Source: Mucilaginibacter sp. CSA2-8R (lineage in GTDB: Bacteria > Bacteroidota > Bacteroidia > Sphingobacteriales > Sphingobacteriaceae). From it: 64,000 nucleotides of DNA. Below the pieces are notes generated by a model. That model made no database searches. It saw only the letters and a program-made list of their open reading frames with translations, and was not told the origin of the DNA. The stretch spans positions 1,984,001 to 2,048,000 of the forward strand of contig NZ_CP152389.1 in the NCBI RefSeq assembly GCF_038806765.1, given 5' to 3'. A program made the position numbers and the translations under genes. This document shows, piece by piece, positions 48,413-61,092 of this stretch (position 1 is its first letter; each line of letters starts with the position of its first letter).

Positions 48413-50305
48413 ATGAAAAAAATATTTACGAAAATATTGTTGCCCTTGATGATTGTGTTGGGCACAGGTGCACTAAGTTCGTGCAAAAAATATCTGGAAA
48501 GATCTCCTTTAACTGATATCAAAGAAACGGACCCTTATAAAAACTTTCGCAACTTTCAGGGTTTTACCGAAGAGATTTATAACTGTATTCCGCTATTGAG
48601 CGTAAATCAGGCTCATAATTCAATTAATCTCGGCGAAGATGAATTTTGGAACCCTCTAGAACAGCGACTTGTTTCTTATCATATTGATAATGGTAATTAC
48701 TTTAACTGGACCGGAGTTCTTTATACCTTTTTAGGTACTGATGGATCTGGTGCTTCCAATACTGATAATGCCAACAAAGGTAATTTATGGGGCTTGTGCT
48801 GGTATGGTATCCGGAAAGCCAATCTTGGCATTGCCAACCTGGATAAAATGACTGATGCAACGCAAGAAGAGAAAGATTTAATAGCTGGACAGCTTTATTT
48901 TTTCAGGGGCTTTCTTCACTTTCAGGTAATGCAATATTGGGGTGGCTTGCCTTATATAGACCAGGTGGTACCAACCAACAACGTTATTAAATTTCCCCGT
49001 TTGAGTTATCAGGCTACAGCCGACAAGGTTGCGGCCGATTTAAAGAAAGCATCAGAACTGTTGCCTTCAAACTGGGACGAGACAACCGCAGGTAAACAAA
49101 CCCTGGGTAACAATAACGATCGGATTAACAAATGGATGGCATTAGGCTTTTTGGCTAAAAATTACCTGTTTGCCGGTAGCCCACTCATGAACCGTGAATC
49201 AACCGGGAGCAGTACCTACAACACAGATTACTGTAAAAAGGCAGCCGATGTTTTTGCGCAAATGCTGCAGGGCATTGAGTCTACCCAGCGTTATGAGTTA
49301 GCTCCTTATTCACAAATACGTGATATACTTTACACCTGGAACAAAGGTGGTTTAGTTCCGGGTTTAAAAGAAAATATAATGCACGAAGGCATGTCAGGTA
49401 TCAATAATCGCTGGCGATACAACCAGGTAAATGATTACCGGCCTATAGTTATTCACTCGTCTGGTATTAAAGTGTATCCTACTGCCAATTATGCAGATTA
49501 TTATGGGATGGCCAACGGGTTACCTATTCCTGATCCTGAAAAAGCAGATGCTGAGAGTGGTTACGACCCGGAGTATCCATGGCGCAACCGCGACCCTCGC
49601 TTTTACAATGATATTTTGATTGATGGCGAAAAATGTGTTACCAATGGATCTGCTGTTGGTAATAATGAGTTCCGGCAATATGCAAGTTTATTTACCAATG
49701 GCTTAATGCGCACCGCTGATGGTAATAATAAAGTTTGGACCGGGTACATGAACTCTAAAGTGGTTGCCAAGAATATGAACAACGTAGATGGTACCGGTTT
49801 GCCTGAAAATAACACGTTTGCGTTAAGCTTAATGCGATTGGCCGATGTGTATTTAATGTATGCCGAGGCTACCGCTAACGGTTACGGCACGCCGCAGAGC
49901 ATTGCTCCCGGATATTCTTTGTCGGCAGTGGCTGCGGTTAATAAGGTGCGTACTCGTGCTGGTATGCCAGGCATAAATACTAAATTTTTAGGCTCAACTA
50001 CCAGTTTCATGAGCGAGCTGCGCCGCGAAAGAGCAGTGGAGTTGGCATTTGAAGGCCATAGGTTTAATGATTTACGCCGTTGGTTACTATTAACACAGCG
50101 CCCGTATACACAAAAAAAAGCTATTGAGTTTGACCGTGCTTTGCCTAATGCTCAGGTTTACGCAGATCCGAGAAATGCCCGTGTAAGAAATTTCAGGGAA
50201 ACGGTTTTATTTGAAAGGCAATTTACTGATCGTCACTACTGGTTACCTTTCTTAAGAGACGATGTGAACACCTATGCTGAGTTTAAACAGAATCCGGGTT
50301 GGTAA
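48413..50305 (+). CDS. SusD-like glycan-binding lipoprotein, second gene of the Xus-like operon
   Basis: The 630-residue protein is a RagB/SusD-family lipoprotein with lipidation Cys24 in GALSSCKKYLERSP. The helical core is visible in IAGQLYFFRGFLHFQVMQYWGG. The C-terminal motif MSELRRERAVELAFEGHRFNDLRRW is the classic SusD ending. It partners the SusC protein 11 bp upstream. It is predicted to sit at the cell surface over the importer and bind the incoming oligosaccharide. Confidence 0.95.
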   Translation: MKKIFTKILLPLMIVLGTGALSSCKKYLERSPLTDIKETDPYKNFRNFQGFTEEIYNCIPLLSVNQAHNSINLGEDEFWNPLEQRLVSYHIDNGNYFNWTGVLYTFLGTDGSGASNTDNANKGNLWGLCWYGIRKANLGIANLDKMTDATQEEKDLIAGQLYFFRGFLHFQVMQYWGGLPYIDQVVPTNNVIKFPRLSYQATADKVAADLKKASELLPSNWDETTAGKQTLGNNNDRINKWMALGFLAKNYLFAGSPLMNRESTGSSTYNTDYCKKAADVFAQMLQGIESTQRYELAPYSQIRDILYTWNKGGLVPGLKENIMHEGMSGINNRWRYNQVNDYRPIVIHSSGIKVYPTANYADYYGMANGLPIPDPEKADAESGYDPEYPWRNRDPRFYNDILIDGEKCVTNGSAVGNNEFRQYASLFTNGLMRTADGNNKVWTGYMNSKVVAKNMNNVDGTGLPENNTFALSLMRLADVYLMYAEATANGYGTPQSIAPGYSLSAVAAVNKVRTRAGMPGINTKFLGSTTSFMSELRRERAVELAFEGHRFNDLRRWLLLTQRPYTQKKAIEFDRALPNAQVYADPRNARVRNFRETVLFERQFTDRHYWLPFLRDDVNTYAEFKQNPGW

Positions 50306-50323
50306 TTTAATTATTCGATAACA

Positions 50324-53224
50324 ATGAAGAGAAGATATATAAAAACCTGCTGTGTTTTGTTTGCCGCATTTTTTGCAGGTGTGACAAAAACTCACGGGCA
50401 GGAAAAAACTGATACCTTGGTAAATGTAGCTTTCCGAACGATAGCTAAAGAAGATTTACTGGGAGGTGTTTCAACTATTAACGTCACTGAGTTATTAAAG
50501 AAAAGCTACAGCGCTAACAGTTTAGATAATTTGCAAAGCTTAATTAGTGGTGTTACTGGTACCAGCCTTAATGGTGCACCCAGTGCTAATATTTGGGGGC
50601 AGGCACCGCTTATATTAATTGATGGTATACCACGGCGAGCCATTGATGTTCGCTTAACCGAAGTAGAGTCAATTACTGTACTTAAAGGGGGTGAGGCTGT
50701 GGTGCTCTATGGTAGCAATGGTTCCAAAGGAGTTATTTTAATCACTACCAAAAGAGGACCAATCGGTCCGTTGCGTATTGATGTTCGTGGTAATGCCGGG
50801 TTATTTGTGCCAAAAGCATACCCGAAATACCTGAACGCAGCAGATTACATGACCTATTACAATGAGGCTTTAACTAATGATGGTATCGCTATCAGGCAAG
50901 GTTCAGCAGGGTATACGCAGAGTGAAATTGACATCACCAGGGCAGGCACAAGCCCATTTCGTTACCCAAATATTGATTTTTTTAGTTCAGATTACCTTCG
51001 CAAAAGTGCTAAAAGAGCCGATGTAACCACTGAAATTGCCGGCGGGAACGAATTTGCACGCTACTACACCAATATTGGTTTAAACTATAACAATAGTTTA
51101 AATAATTACGGTGAGCAAAAGAAAAATTATGATTTTGGCTTTAATGTGCGAGGAAATGTTGACATGAACATTTCAAAATGGCTTACAGCATCAGCAAATG
51201 CTGTAGCCAACTTGAGCGATAACTACGCAGGCCGGGGCGATTTTTTTGCAGCAAGTGCTTTAATACCACCAAATTTTAACCGGTTTTCGCCGCTTATTCC
51301 AATCAGCGCGATTGATCCAACCAATGCTCAGGCTTTAGCTTTAGCTAATAATAGTAATAATATTATTAATGGGCAGTATTTATTGGGTGGCTTATCAACA
51401 GCTCAAACTAATGTATTGTCGGACATGCTGGCTGCCGGGTACATTAAAACTAAATCACGCTCTTTCCTTTATAATCTTAACGCAACGGCCGATTTATCAA
51501 CTTTTACCAAGGGGTTATCGTTTACTACCGGTACCAGTTTAGATTTTAACACAACATACACCGAAGGATACAATCGGCCTTATGCTACCTATCAGCCAAC
51601 TTGGTCTACTATTAATGGTAATGATGTTATTACGGGCTTAACTCAGTTTGGTGTTGATCAAAACTCCACTTCCGAGTTTGTAGGGCGTTCTATTTACACG
51701 CAAACTATGTCGTTTAAATCTCAGTTTGATTACCGTCGTACCTTTGCAAATGACCATAATGTTACGGCTACGGCACTGGGTTGGTGGTTTACCAGTCAGT
51801 ATTCCGGTGATGCCGATAATGGCAATGGTATTTACCAGCCTTTAAAAAACACCAATTTAGGTTTGCAGGCCGGCTATAACTTCCGCAAAAAATATTATGT
51901 AGATTTTTCGGGGGCATTTATACACTCTGCAAAGCTACCTCCGGGAAAAAGAGATGGTATCTCACCAACAGTTACGCTGGGATGGCGTCTCAGTGATGAG
52001 GGTTTTTTCAAAAACAATCTGTCATTTTTTAACAACTTAAAAGTTAATGCCTCATATTCGTCCATTAAGCAAGATTTGGATGTAACTGGCAGCAGATCTA
52101 ACGACAGAAACGTTGCGGTTGATTATTATCTGTACGAGGGCTTTTTAACCAATCGTACTCCTATTGCAAATATTTATAATTGGCGCGATGGTGCAGCCGG
52201 TGCTAACACTACCCGCTCGGTAGGTGGCGGTAACCCCGACCTTACTTTTGTTAAACGTAACGAAATTAGAGTTGGTCTGGAAGGTGGTATGTTTAACAAT
52301 GCAGTCACATTTGATGCCAACTATTTTAATCAAACAACTGATGGTTTGCTAACACAAGGGCAAAGTATTTATCCATCTTATTTTTCGGGTTCGGGTGATT
52401 TCAGACCTTGGATAAATTATGGGAAAGAGCAACGCAAAGGTGTTGACTTTGCTGTAAACCTGAATAAAAAGATAGGAGAAGTTCAATACTCACTGGGTGT
52501 TACTGGGTTGTTTTATAACTCTAAGATATTACGCAGAGATGAAACCCCTGCCGAAAGTTATTTAGCCAGAACCGGAACTGTTTTAGATGCAAACTATGGT
52601 TATGTAAGCCTTGGCTTTTTTCAAAACCAGGCCGATATTGATAACTCTCCGCGCCAAACCTTCGGCACCGTTAAACCAGGTGACATTAAATACCAGGATA
52701 TTAACGGCGACGGTGTTATAGACACTCGTGACCAGGCAAATTTGGGCAAAAACGGCTTTGCTGCTTCGCCTTTCAACTTTGGTGTTAACCTCACAGTTAA
52801 GTGGAAACAGATTACCCTGTTTGCTTTAGCTTCAGGAAATACCGGCGCAATGGCGTTTAAAAACAGCACATACTACTGGCCAACTGCATCAGGCAAATAT
52901 TCTGAAGAAGTTTTAGGACGTTGGACCCCGGCTACTGCGGCTACAGCCACTTACCCGCGTTTAAGCACTAACAGTACAGCCAATAATTACCGGAATTCAA
53001 CCTTCTGGCAGTACAAAACCAACCGTATTAACCTGAACAGGTTGCAAATTACTTATGACTTTAATAACGAAATGTTTAAAAAATCATTTGTTCATGGCCT
53101 GAGTGTGTATGCACAAGGAGATAACCTTTTGGTTATAGCCAAAGAGCGTAAACTAATGGAAACCAACATTGGTATCGCACCGCAAACACGCTTCTTCAAC
53201 CTGGGTGTAAGAACCACTTTTTAA
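50324..53224 (+). CDS. Second SusC-like receptor of the Xus-like operon, lacking the N-terminal CarboxypepD_reg domain
   Basis: The 966-residue protein has a signal peptide (to about THGQ) and after only about 25 residues enters the plug-like region (LDNLQSLISGVTGTSLNGA, LILIDGIPRRA, ITVLKGGEAVVLYGSNGSKGVILITT). The CarboxypepD_reg-like domain of about 85 residues present in the other two SusC proteins is absent, and the DVVVVGYG segment is not seen. The barrel is otherwise normal, with a C-terminal FFNLGVRTTF. The second SusC of Xus-type operons is the expected position for such a divergent partner. It starts 18 bp after the preceding SusD. Confidence 0.92.
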   Translation: MKRRYIKTCCVLFAAFFAGVTKTHGQEKTDTLVNVAFRTIAKEDLLGGVSTINVTELLKKSYSANSLDNLQSLISGVTGTSLNGAPSANIWGQAPLILIDGIPRRAIDVRLTEVESITVLKGGEAVVLYGSNGSKGVILITTKRGPIGPLRIDVRGNAGLFVPKAYPKYLNAADYMTYYNEALTNDGIAIRQGSAGYTQSEIDITRAGTSPFRYPNIDFFSSDYLRKSAKRADVTTEIAGGNEFARYYTNIGLNYNNSLNNYGEQKKNYDFGFNVRGNVDMNISKWLTASANAVANLSDNYAGRGDFFAASALIPPNFNRFSPLIPISAIDPTNAQALALANNSNNIINGQYLLGGLSTAQTNVLSDMLAAGYIKTKSRSFLYNLNATADLSTFTKGLSFTTGTSLDFNTTYTEGYNRPYATYQPTWSTINGNDVITGLTQFGVDQNSTSEFVGRSIYTQTMSFKSQFDYRRTFANDHNVTATALGWWFTSQYSGDADNGNGIYQPLKNTNLGLQAGYNFRKKYYVDFSGAFIHSAKLPPGKRDGISPTVTLGWRLSDEGFFKNNLSFFNNLKVNASYSSIKQDLDVTGSRSNDRNVAVDYYLYEGFLTNRTPIANIYNWRDGAAGANTTRSVGGGNPDLTFVKRNEIRVGLEGGMFNNAVTFDANYFNQTTDGLLTQGQSIYPSYFSGSGDFRPWINYGKEQRKGVDFAVNLNKKIGEVQYSLGVTGLFYNSKILRRDETPAESYLARTGTVLDANYGYVSLGFFQNQADIDNSPRQTFGTVKPGDIKYQDINGDGVIDTRDQANLGKNGFAASPFNFGVNLTVKWKQITLFALASGNTGAMAFKNSTYYWPTASGKYSEEVLGRWTPATAATATYPRLSTNSTANNYRNSTFWQYKTNRINLNRLQITYDFNNEMFKKSFVHGLSVYAQGDNLLVIAKERKLMETNIGIAPQTRFFNLGVRTTF

Positions 53225-53247
53225 ACAATTTACTAATGGTAAACCAC

Positions 53248-55023
53248 ATGAAATTATATATAGCAATTTTAGGGTTGTCGGCAATAGCTTTATCAGGCTG
53301 CAGAAAGATACTGAATCCCGAGCCTGAAAACTTGAAAACTATAGAGCAAGCCTATACAGACGCAACTTTTGCACAGGGTATTTTAATCAATTGTTACAAC
53401 AATATTCCGTCCTATTATGATAATTCGGAACAAGCGACGGACGATGCCGTAACCAACCAGTTAGGTTCAGCTTACCAGCAGCTGGCCACCGGTGCCTGGA
53501 CATCGTCAAACAACCCTGTGTCCCTTTGGAATCAATCTTATGAGGCTATGCAGTACATTAATCTTTTCTTGGAAAACTCGGCAAAAGTGAAATTTGCTGC
53601 AAATGTAGAAGTGAATACGCTGTTTAACAGAAGGTTTCGTGGTGAAGCATTTGGTCTGCGCGCGTTATACTATTATTTTTTACTTCGCAATCATGGCGGT
53701 GTGGCCAGCAATGGTCAGCTAATGGGCGTGCCTCTTGTTACCAAGTATCAAACCGTTGCCGACGATTTTAACCAGCCAAGGGCCAGCTTTGACGATTGTG
53801 TAAAACAAGTATACCGCGATTTAGACAGTGCTGAAACCTATTTGCCGGTTGAGTACAATGATATTAGCGCAGCAGCGCAAATTCCGGCGGCTTTTCAAAG
53901 CTATACCCAAAATGTTGATAATTACAACCGGGTGATGGGGACGGCTGCCCGTCAATTTGTTAACGGTTTAATTGCAAAAGCAATCAGAGCCCGCGTTGCT
54001 TTACTGGCTGCCAGCCCTGCTTTTGCGCCAAGTGCAGCTAAATGGCAGGTTGCCGCTACCGCTGCATCAGTGCTGATTGATTACCGTGGCGGTGTTAACG
54101 CCTTGCCTGCAACCGGCGGTACCTATTATGCAACCGATGTAGATAACCAAAGCAACGGATCAAACCCACCGGAGATAATCTGGAGAGCAAACTTGAGTTC
54201 AAGCGATTTATCTAACCAGCAGGAGGCCCAAAATTTTCCGCCATCATTGTTTGGGTCCGGCATTATGAATCCTACGCAAAATTTGGTAGATGCTTTCCCG
54301 ATGGCAAATGGTTATCCTATAAGTCACCCGAATTCAGCTTACAACACTGCTAACCCTTATGCTAACAGAGACCCAAGATTCAGAAATTACATCATCTATG
54401 ATGGCAGTACTGCAGGCGTAACTAACGCAGTAATCAGAACCGGAAGCAGCTCTACCACAGCCGATGCTATTAACAAGCCAAACGCTACCCGTACAGGCTA
54501 CTACATGAAGAAGCGTTTACGCATGGATGTAAATCGCAACCCAAGTTCGCTCAATCCCAAAAATCATTACATACCGCGCATTCGTTTTACCGAAATGTAC
54601 CTTGCTTATGCGGAGGCCGCGAATGAGGCCTACGGACCAATGGGAACCGGCAGTAAATCGTATTCTGCTTATGATGTCATTAAAGCAATCCGCAAACGAG
54701 CTCTAAGCCCGAACGCATCTTTTGCTGACCCCTACTTAGAGGAGTGTAAAGCTGATCAGAGCAAGATGCGTGATTTGATACGAAATGAGCGCCGCTTGGA
54801 ATTAAGTTTCGAAAGCTTCCGTTTTTGGGATTTACGCCGCTGGAAAGTTGATTTAACTAAACTGAATGAAACTGCCAGAGGACTCGATGTAAACGGCAGT
54901 GTAATTACGCCTTTAGACAATGTCGAAGTACGTTCATTTCAAAGCTATATGTACTATGGGCCAATTCCTATTTCCGAAGTGCAAAAGTATAGCCAGTTGT
55001 TGCAAAACCAAGGTTGGAGATAA
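53248..55023 (+). CDS. Second SusD-like lipoprotein of the Xus-like operon
   Basis: The protein is a RagB/SusD-family lipoprotein. I place the start at 53248 (MKLYIAILGLSAIALSGCRK, 591 residues), which sets lipidation at Cys18. A frame from 53236 adds four residues and is also possible. The family core FGLRALYYYFLLRNHGG and the ending LIRNERRLELSFESFRFWDLRRWK are clear. It pairs with the SusC 23 bp upstream. Having two different SusCD pairs in one operon suggests two complementary import complexes or one handling longer substrates. Confidence 0.93.
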   Translation: MKLYIAILGLSAIALSGCRKILNPEPENLKTIEQAYTDATFAQGILINCYNNIPSYYDNSEQATDDAVTNQLGSAYQQLATGAWTSSNNPVSLWNQSYEAMQYINLFLENSAKVKFAANVEVNTLFNRRFRGEAFGLRALYYYFLLRNHGGVASNGQLMGVPLVTKYQTVADDFNQPRASFDDCVKQVYRDLDSAETYLPVEYNDISAAAQIPAAFQSYTQNVDNYNRVMGTAARQFVNGLIAKAIRARVALLAASPAFAPSAAKWQVAATAASVLIDYRGGVNALPATGGTYYATDVDNQSNGSNPPEIIWRANLSSSDLSNQQEAQNFPPSLFGSGIMNPTQNLVDAFPMANGYPISHPNSAYNTANPYANRDPRFRNYIIYDGSTAGVTNAVIRTGSSSTTADAINKPNATRTGYYMKKRLRMDVNRNPSSLNPKNHYIPRIRFTEMYLAYAEAANEAYGPMGTGSKSYSAYDVIKAIRKRALSPNASFADPYLEECKADQSKMRDLIRNERRLELSFESFRFWDLRRWKVDLTKLNETARGLDVNGSVITPLDNVEVRSFQSYMYYGPIPISEVQKYSQLLQNQGWR

Positions 55024-55058
55024 CGAAATACTAACAGCAAAAATTAATTCTTAGAAAC

Positions 55059-56090
55059 ATGAAACTGAATAAAATATATATGAGTCTGGCCATTGCAGCG
55101 GGTTTTCTGACCTCTTGCAAAAATGGTGATGCGCCATTTCCCGATTTTACAAACTCAGCCGTATATTTTGCAACGCAATATCCGGTAAGAACTGTAGAAC
55201 TTGGTGAAGATTTGAACGTAGATAATTCACTGGATAATCAGCGCAAAATATCTATCAAAGCTACCATGGGTGGGGTTTACGAAAATAAAAAGGATGTAGC
55301 TATCGATTTTAGAGTTGATGAGTCGCTTTTATCTAACTTATACTACGTTGGTGGTGCTAAAATAAATGCGATGCCTGCGCAGTACTATCAATTAGCTTCT
55401 AACAAAATCACCATTCCTTCTGGCAGTATTATCGGAGGCGTAGAAGTACAGTTAACAGATGCATTTTTTGCCGACCCGACTGCCGTTGGCAGAAATTATG
55501 TGATCCCATTGGTGATGACTAACGTAAACGGTGTAGACTCAATTCTTAAGGGTGTTCCGATTGTGGCTAATCCATCTCGTGTAGTTGCAGCCAACTGGGC
55601 TACTCTGCCGAAAGACTATGTTCTTTACTCTGTTAAATTTGCAAACCCATGGCAGGCCAATTATCTGAGAAGAGGCGCTGATCAAATTACTTCGGCCACC
55701 GGTACCGTAACTTCGGCTGCTCGTCGTACGCCATTTGTAGAGAACAACGAGGTGGTAAGTGCGTCAACTTTAGGATTAAAAATAGCCAGGTTGCGTATAA
55801 ATATCAAGAATGCTACAGGTACTAATGTGCCAGTTGATTTGGATTTAACTTTTGCCGATAATGGCACTTGCACAGTAACCGGTAGCTCTGCTAACTTTGA
55901 CATTGCTGGCACTGGTAAATTTGTGCCTAACGGTGAGAAAAACAGTTTAGGTGGAAAAGACAGGAGTGCCATTTACCTTGATTATACGATTAACGCTAAG
56001 CTTCTGAACATAAAGTATGCTACCAAAGATACATTGGTAGTTCGCGACAGGGGCCTTAAGGCTGAAACCTTTGATGTAGAAAGAAGATAA
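55059..56090 (+). CDS. DUF1735/DUF5627 surface lipoprotein, last gene of the Xus-like operon (SusE/XusE position)
   Basis: The 343-residue lipoprotein has lipidation Cys20 in GFLTSCKNGDAPFP. The first half matches the DUF1735 Ig-like domain (YFATQYPVRTVELGED, KISIKATMGGVYENKKDVAIDFRVD). The C-terminal half, with SAIYLDYTINAKLLNIKYATKDTLVVRDRG, fits a DUF5627-type lipocalin-like fold. Proteins of this type follow SusD genes and are thought to bind glycan at the cell surface. The order SusCDCD plus this protein matches the xusE position. A terminator follows 26 bp after the stop, closing the operon. Confidence 0.85.
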   Translation: MKLNKIYMSLAIAAGFLTSCKNGDAPFPDFTNSAVYFATQYPVRTVELGEDLNVDNSLDNQRKISIKATMGGVYENKKDVAIDFRVDESLLSNLYYVGGAKINAMPAQYYQLASNKITIPSGSIIGGVEVQLTDAFFADPTAVGRNYVIPLVMTNVNGVDSILKGVPIVANPSRVVAANWATLPKDYVLYSVKFANPWQANYLRRGADQITSATGTVTSAARRTPFVENNEVVSASTLGLKIARLRINIKNATGTNVPVDLDLTFADNGTCTVTGSSANFDIAGTGKFVPNGEKNSLGGKDRSAIYLDYTINAKLLNIKYATKDTLVVRDRGLKAETFDVERR

Positions 56091-56115
56091 AACTCACTAG
56101 GAAAGTTATTTTAAG

Positions 56116-56145
56116 GCAGGCTTGAAGCAAACTATTCAAGCCTGC
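56116..56145 (+). terminator. Hairpin terminator after the Xus-like operon
   Basis: An 11-bp stem (GCAGGCTTGAA with TTCAAGCCTGC) encloses an 8-nt loop and is followed by TTTA. It lies within the frame of the over-long upstream extension of the next gene, which supports the later start at 56215. Confidence 0.8.
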
Positions 56146-56214
56146 TTTACTTGTGTATACAGCAAGTGTATTGGGTTGCCTGAATTATTATTAATACTTC
56201 TCTTACAAACAATC

Positions 56215-57627
56215 ATGAATAAAAAAAGTATTTACTCGTTCTGCACTTCTCTGGTTTTAGGCATTGCAAATCTGCACGCGCAAAACCCCATCATCCAAAC
56301 CCATTACTCGCCCGACCCGGCACCGATGGTATATAAGGGTGTGGTGTATACTTATACGGGAGATGACATTCCCGGTACGGATTTCTACTACATGACCAAG
56401 TGGCGCGTGAGCTCATCAGCTGATATGGTGAACTGGACGGATCACGGCGTGCCTATCTCGCTCGAATCGTTTACCTGGGCGCGCGACAGGGCATGGGCAG
56501 CACAATGCATTGAGCGTAACGGTAAATTTTACTGGTACATCTGTGCGCAAACGGTTGATAACAACATGGCTGTAGGCGTGGCCGTATCCGATAAACCTAC
56601 AGGTCCTTTTAAAGATGCTTTAGGTAAGCCACTGATCAGCACTGGCAATTGGTCGAACATTGACCCTACGGTATATATTGACGACGACGGACAGGCTTAT
56701 TTATATTGGGGTAATGGCAGTTCGTATTATGTAAAACTGAATAAAGACATGCTGTCTTATACCGGAGATATTGTGCAGTTGCCTCAAACCGAAGCCTCTT
56801 TTGGCGGCGTAAGGCAACCTCGAAACAATAGCACTGGCGCTAATAACTTGGGGGCGCCTCCGGTAAAAGATATGTATGTGGAAGGGCCTTGGTTTTACAA
56901 ACGCAACAATAAGTACTATTTAATGTATGCTGGCATAAGCAAAGGTGCCGAAAGTTTATCTTATTCCATGAGCGATAAGCCAATTGGCCCATGGAAATAC
57001 CAAGGCAAAATTATGACCGACCAGCCCACCAACAGCTTCACCAATCACGGCGGTATTATTGATTTTAAAGAAAAATCTTACTTATTCTACCACACCGGAC
57101 TGTTACCCGGCGGGGGCAGCTATGGCCGCTCAACAGCTATTGAAGAATTTAAGTACAATGCTGATGGCACCATACCCGCCATTAGCATGACTAAAACAGG
57201 TGTTGAACCGGTAGCAACGCTTAACCCCTATAATAGGGTAGAAGCCGAGACCATTGCTTGGGCCGAAAAATGTAAAATTGACCAGAACGACAAAACCGGA
57301 GTATTCGTTACCGGTACCCGTACTGGCGGCTACATCAAAGTGCGTAATGTAGATTTTGGTAACACATCGCCTAATAAGTTTTCGGCCATGATAGCCGCAG
57401 GTTTAGACGGCGGTATACTGGAAGTACACGCCGACAGTGTAAAAAGCAAAGCCATGGCTGTAATTAACGTACCGCGCACCGGCGGATGGCAGTCGTGGAA
57501 GCTGCTGTCGGCACCGATAGATAATTCCACAACCGGCACGCACGATGTTTACCTGGTATTTAAAGGCCAGAATATCACTGCAGGTCGCGAGCTGTTTAAT
57601 TTTGATTACTGGAAGTTTGAGAAATAA
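56215..57627 (+). CDS. GH43-CBM6 arabinoxylan arabinofuranohydrolase-type enzyme
   Basis: The start is the ATG at 56215, giving 470 residues with a signal peptide ending NLHAQ; the longer frame from 56122 runs through a terminator. The GH43 propeller shows HYSPDPAPMVYKG (base), WSNIDPTVYIDDDGQAYLYWG (modulator) and KDMYVEGPWFYKRN (acid). The C-terminal 130 residues are a CBM6-like module (YNRVEAETIAWAEK, TRTGGYIKVRNVDFG, NVPRTGGWQSWK). The GH43 plus CBM6 pairing is typical of enzymes removing arabinose from arabinoxylan. The gene lies after the Xus-like operon terminator and likely has its own promoter. Confidence 0.93.
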   Translation: MNKKSIYSFCTSLVLGIANLHAQNPIIQTHYSPDPAPMVYKGVVYTYTGDDIPGTDFYYMTKWRVSSSADMVNWTDHGVPISLESFTWARDRAWAAQCIERNGKFYWYICAQTVDNNMAVGVAVSDKPTGPFKDALGKPLISTGNWSNIDPTVYIDDDGQAYLYWGNGSSYYVKLNKDMLSYTGDIVQLPQTEASFGGVRQPRNNSTGANNLGAPPVKDMYVEGPWFYKRNNKYYLMYAGISKGAESLSYSMSDKPIGPWKYQGKIMTDQPTNSFTNHGGIIDFKEKSYLFYHTGLLPGGGSYGRSTAIEEFKYNADGTIPAISMTKTGVEPVATLNPYNRVEAETIAWAEKCKIDQNDKTGVFVTGTRTGGYIKVRNVDFGNTSPNKFSAMIAAGLDGGILEVHADSVKSKAMAVINVPRTGGWQSWKLLSAPIDNSTTGTHDVYLVFKGQNITAGRELFNFDYWKFEK

Positions 57628-57779
57628 CTGTTATTAAAAACAGGTTAATGGTTTAGGCTTGTTTTGAAACGTTTTGGCTGAATAAAAGCTTTAATTAATT
57701 AGAGCTCAAATGCCATAGTTGCTTGTGTATGTGGCAACACATTTGCCTGAAAGAGTGATGCAATTGATAATAGGGTTAA

Positions 57780-60992
<3,213 letters not shown>

Positions 60993-61092
60993 TTATATGA
61001 GCTACTTTAATTATTTAAGCAATCCGCCCAGGCTACTTGCAGTTGCTTTGTTTTCTATACCTTAGTCGTGCTTAATTGCCTTATTTCATTTA

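Noticed and set aside
56122..56214. N-terminal extension of the GH43-CBM6 gene
   Set aside because: It overlaps the terminator hairpin of the preceding operon and its translation has no leader-like start; Met at 56215 gives a normal signal peptide.
55059..57627. One continuous operon from the Xus-like genes through GH43-CBM6
   Set aside because: A clear hairpin terminator at 56116-56145 separates them, though partial read-through cannot be excluded.
57665..57676. TGAAACGTTTTG-like partial palindrome upstream of GH2 as another LacI-type site
   Set aside because: Different core (ACGT rather than ATCGAT), imperfect arms and only one copy seen.
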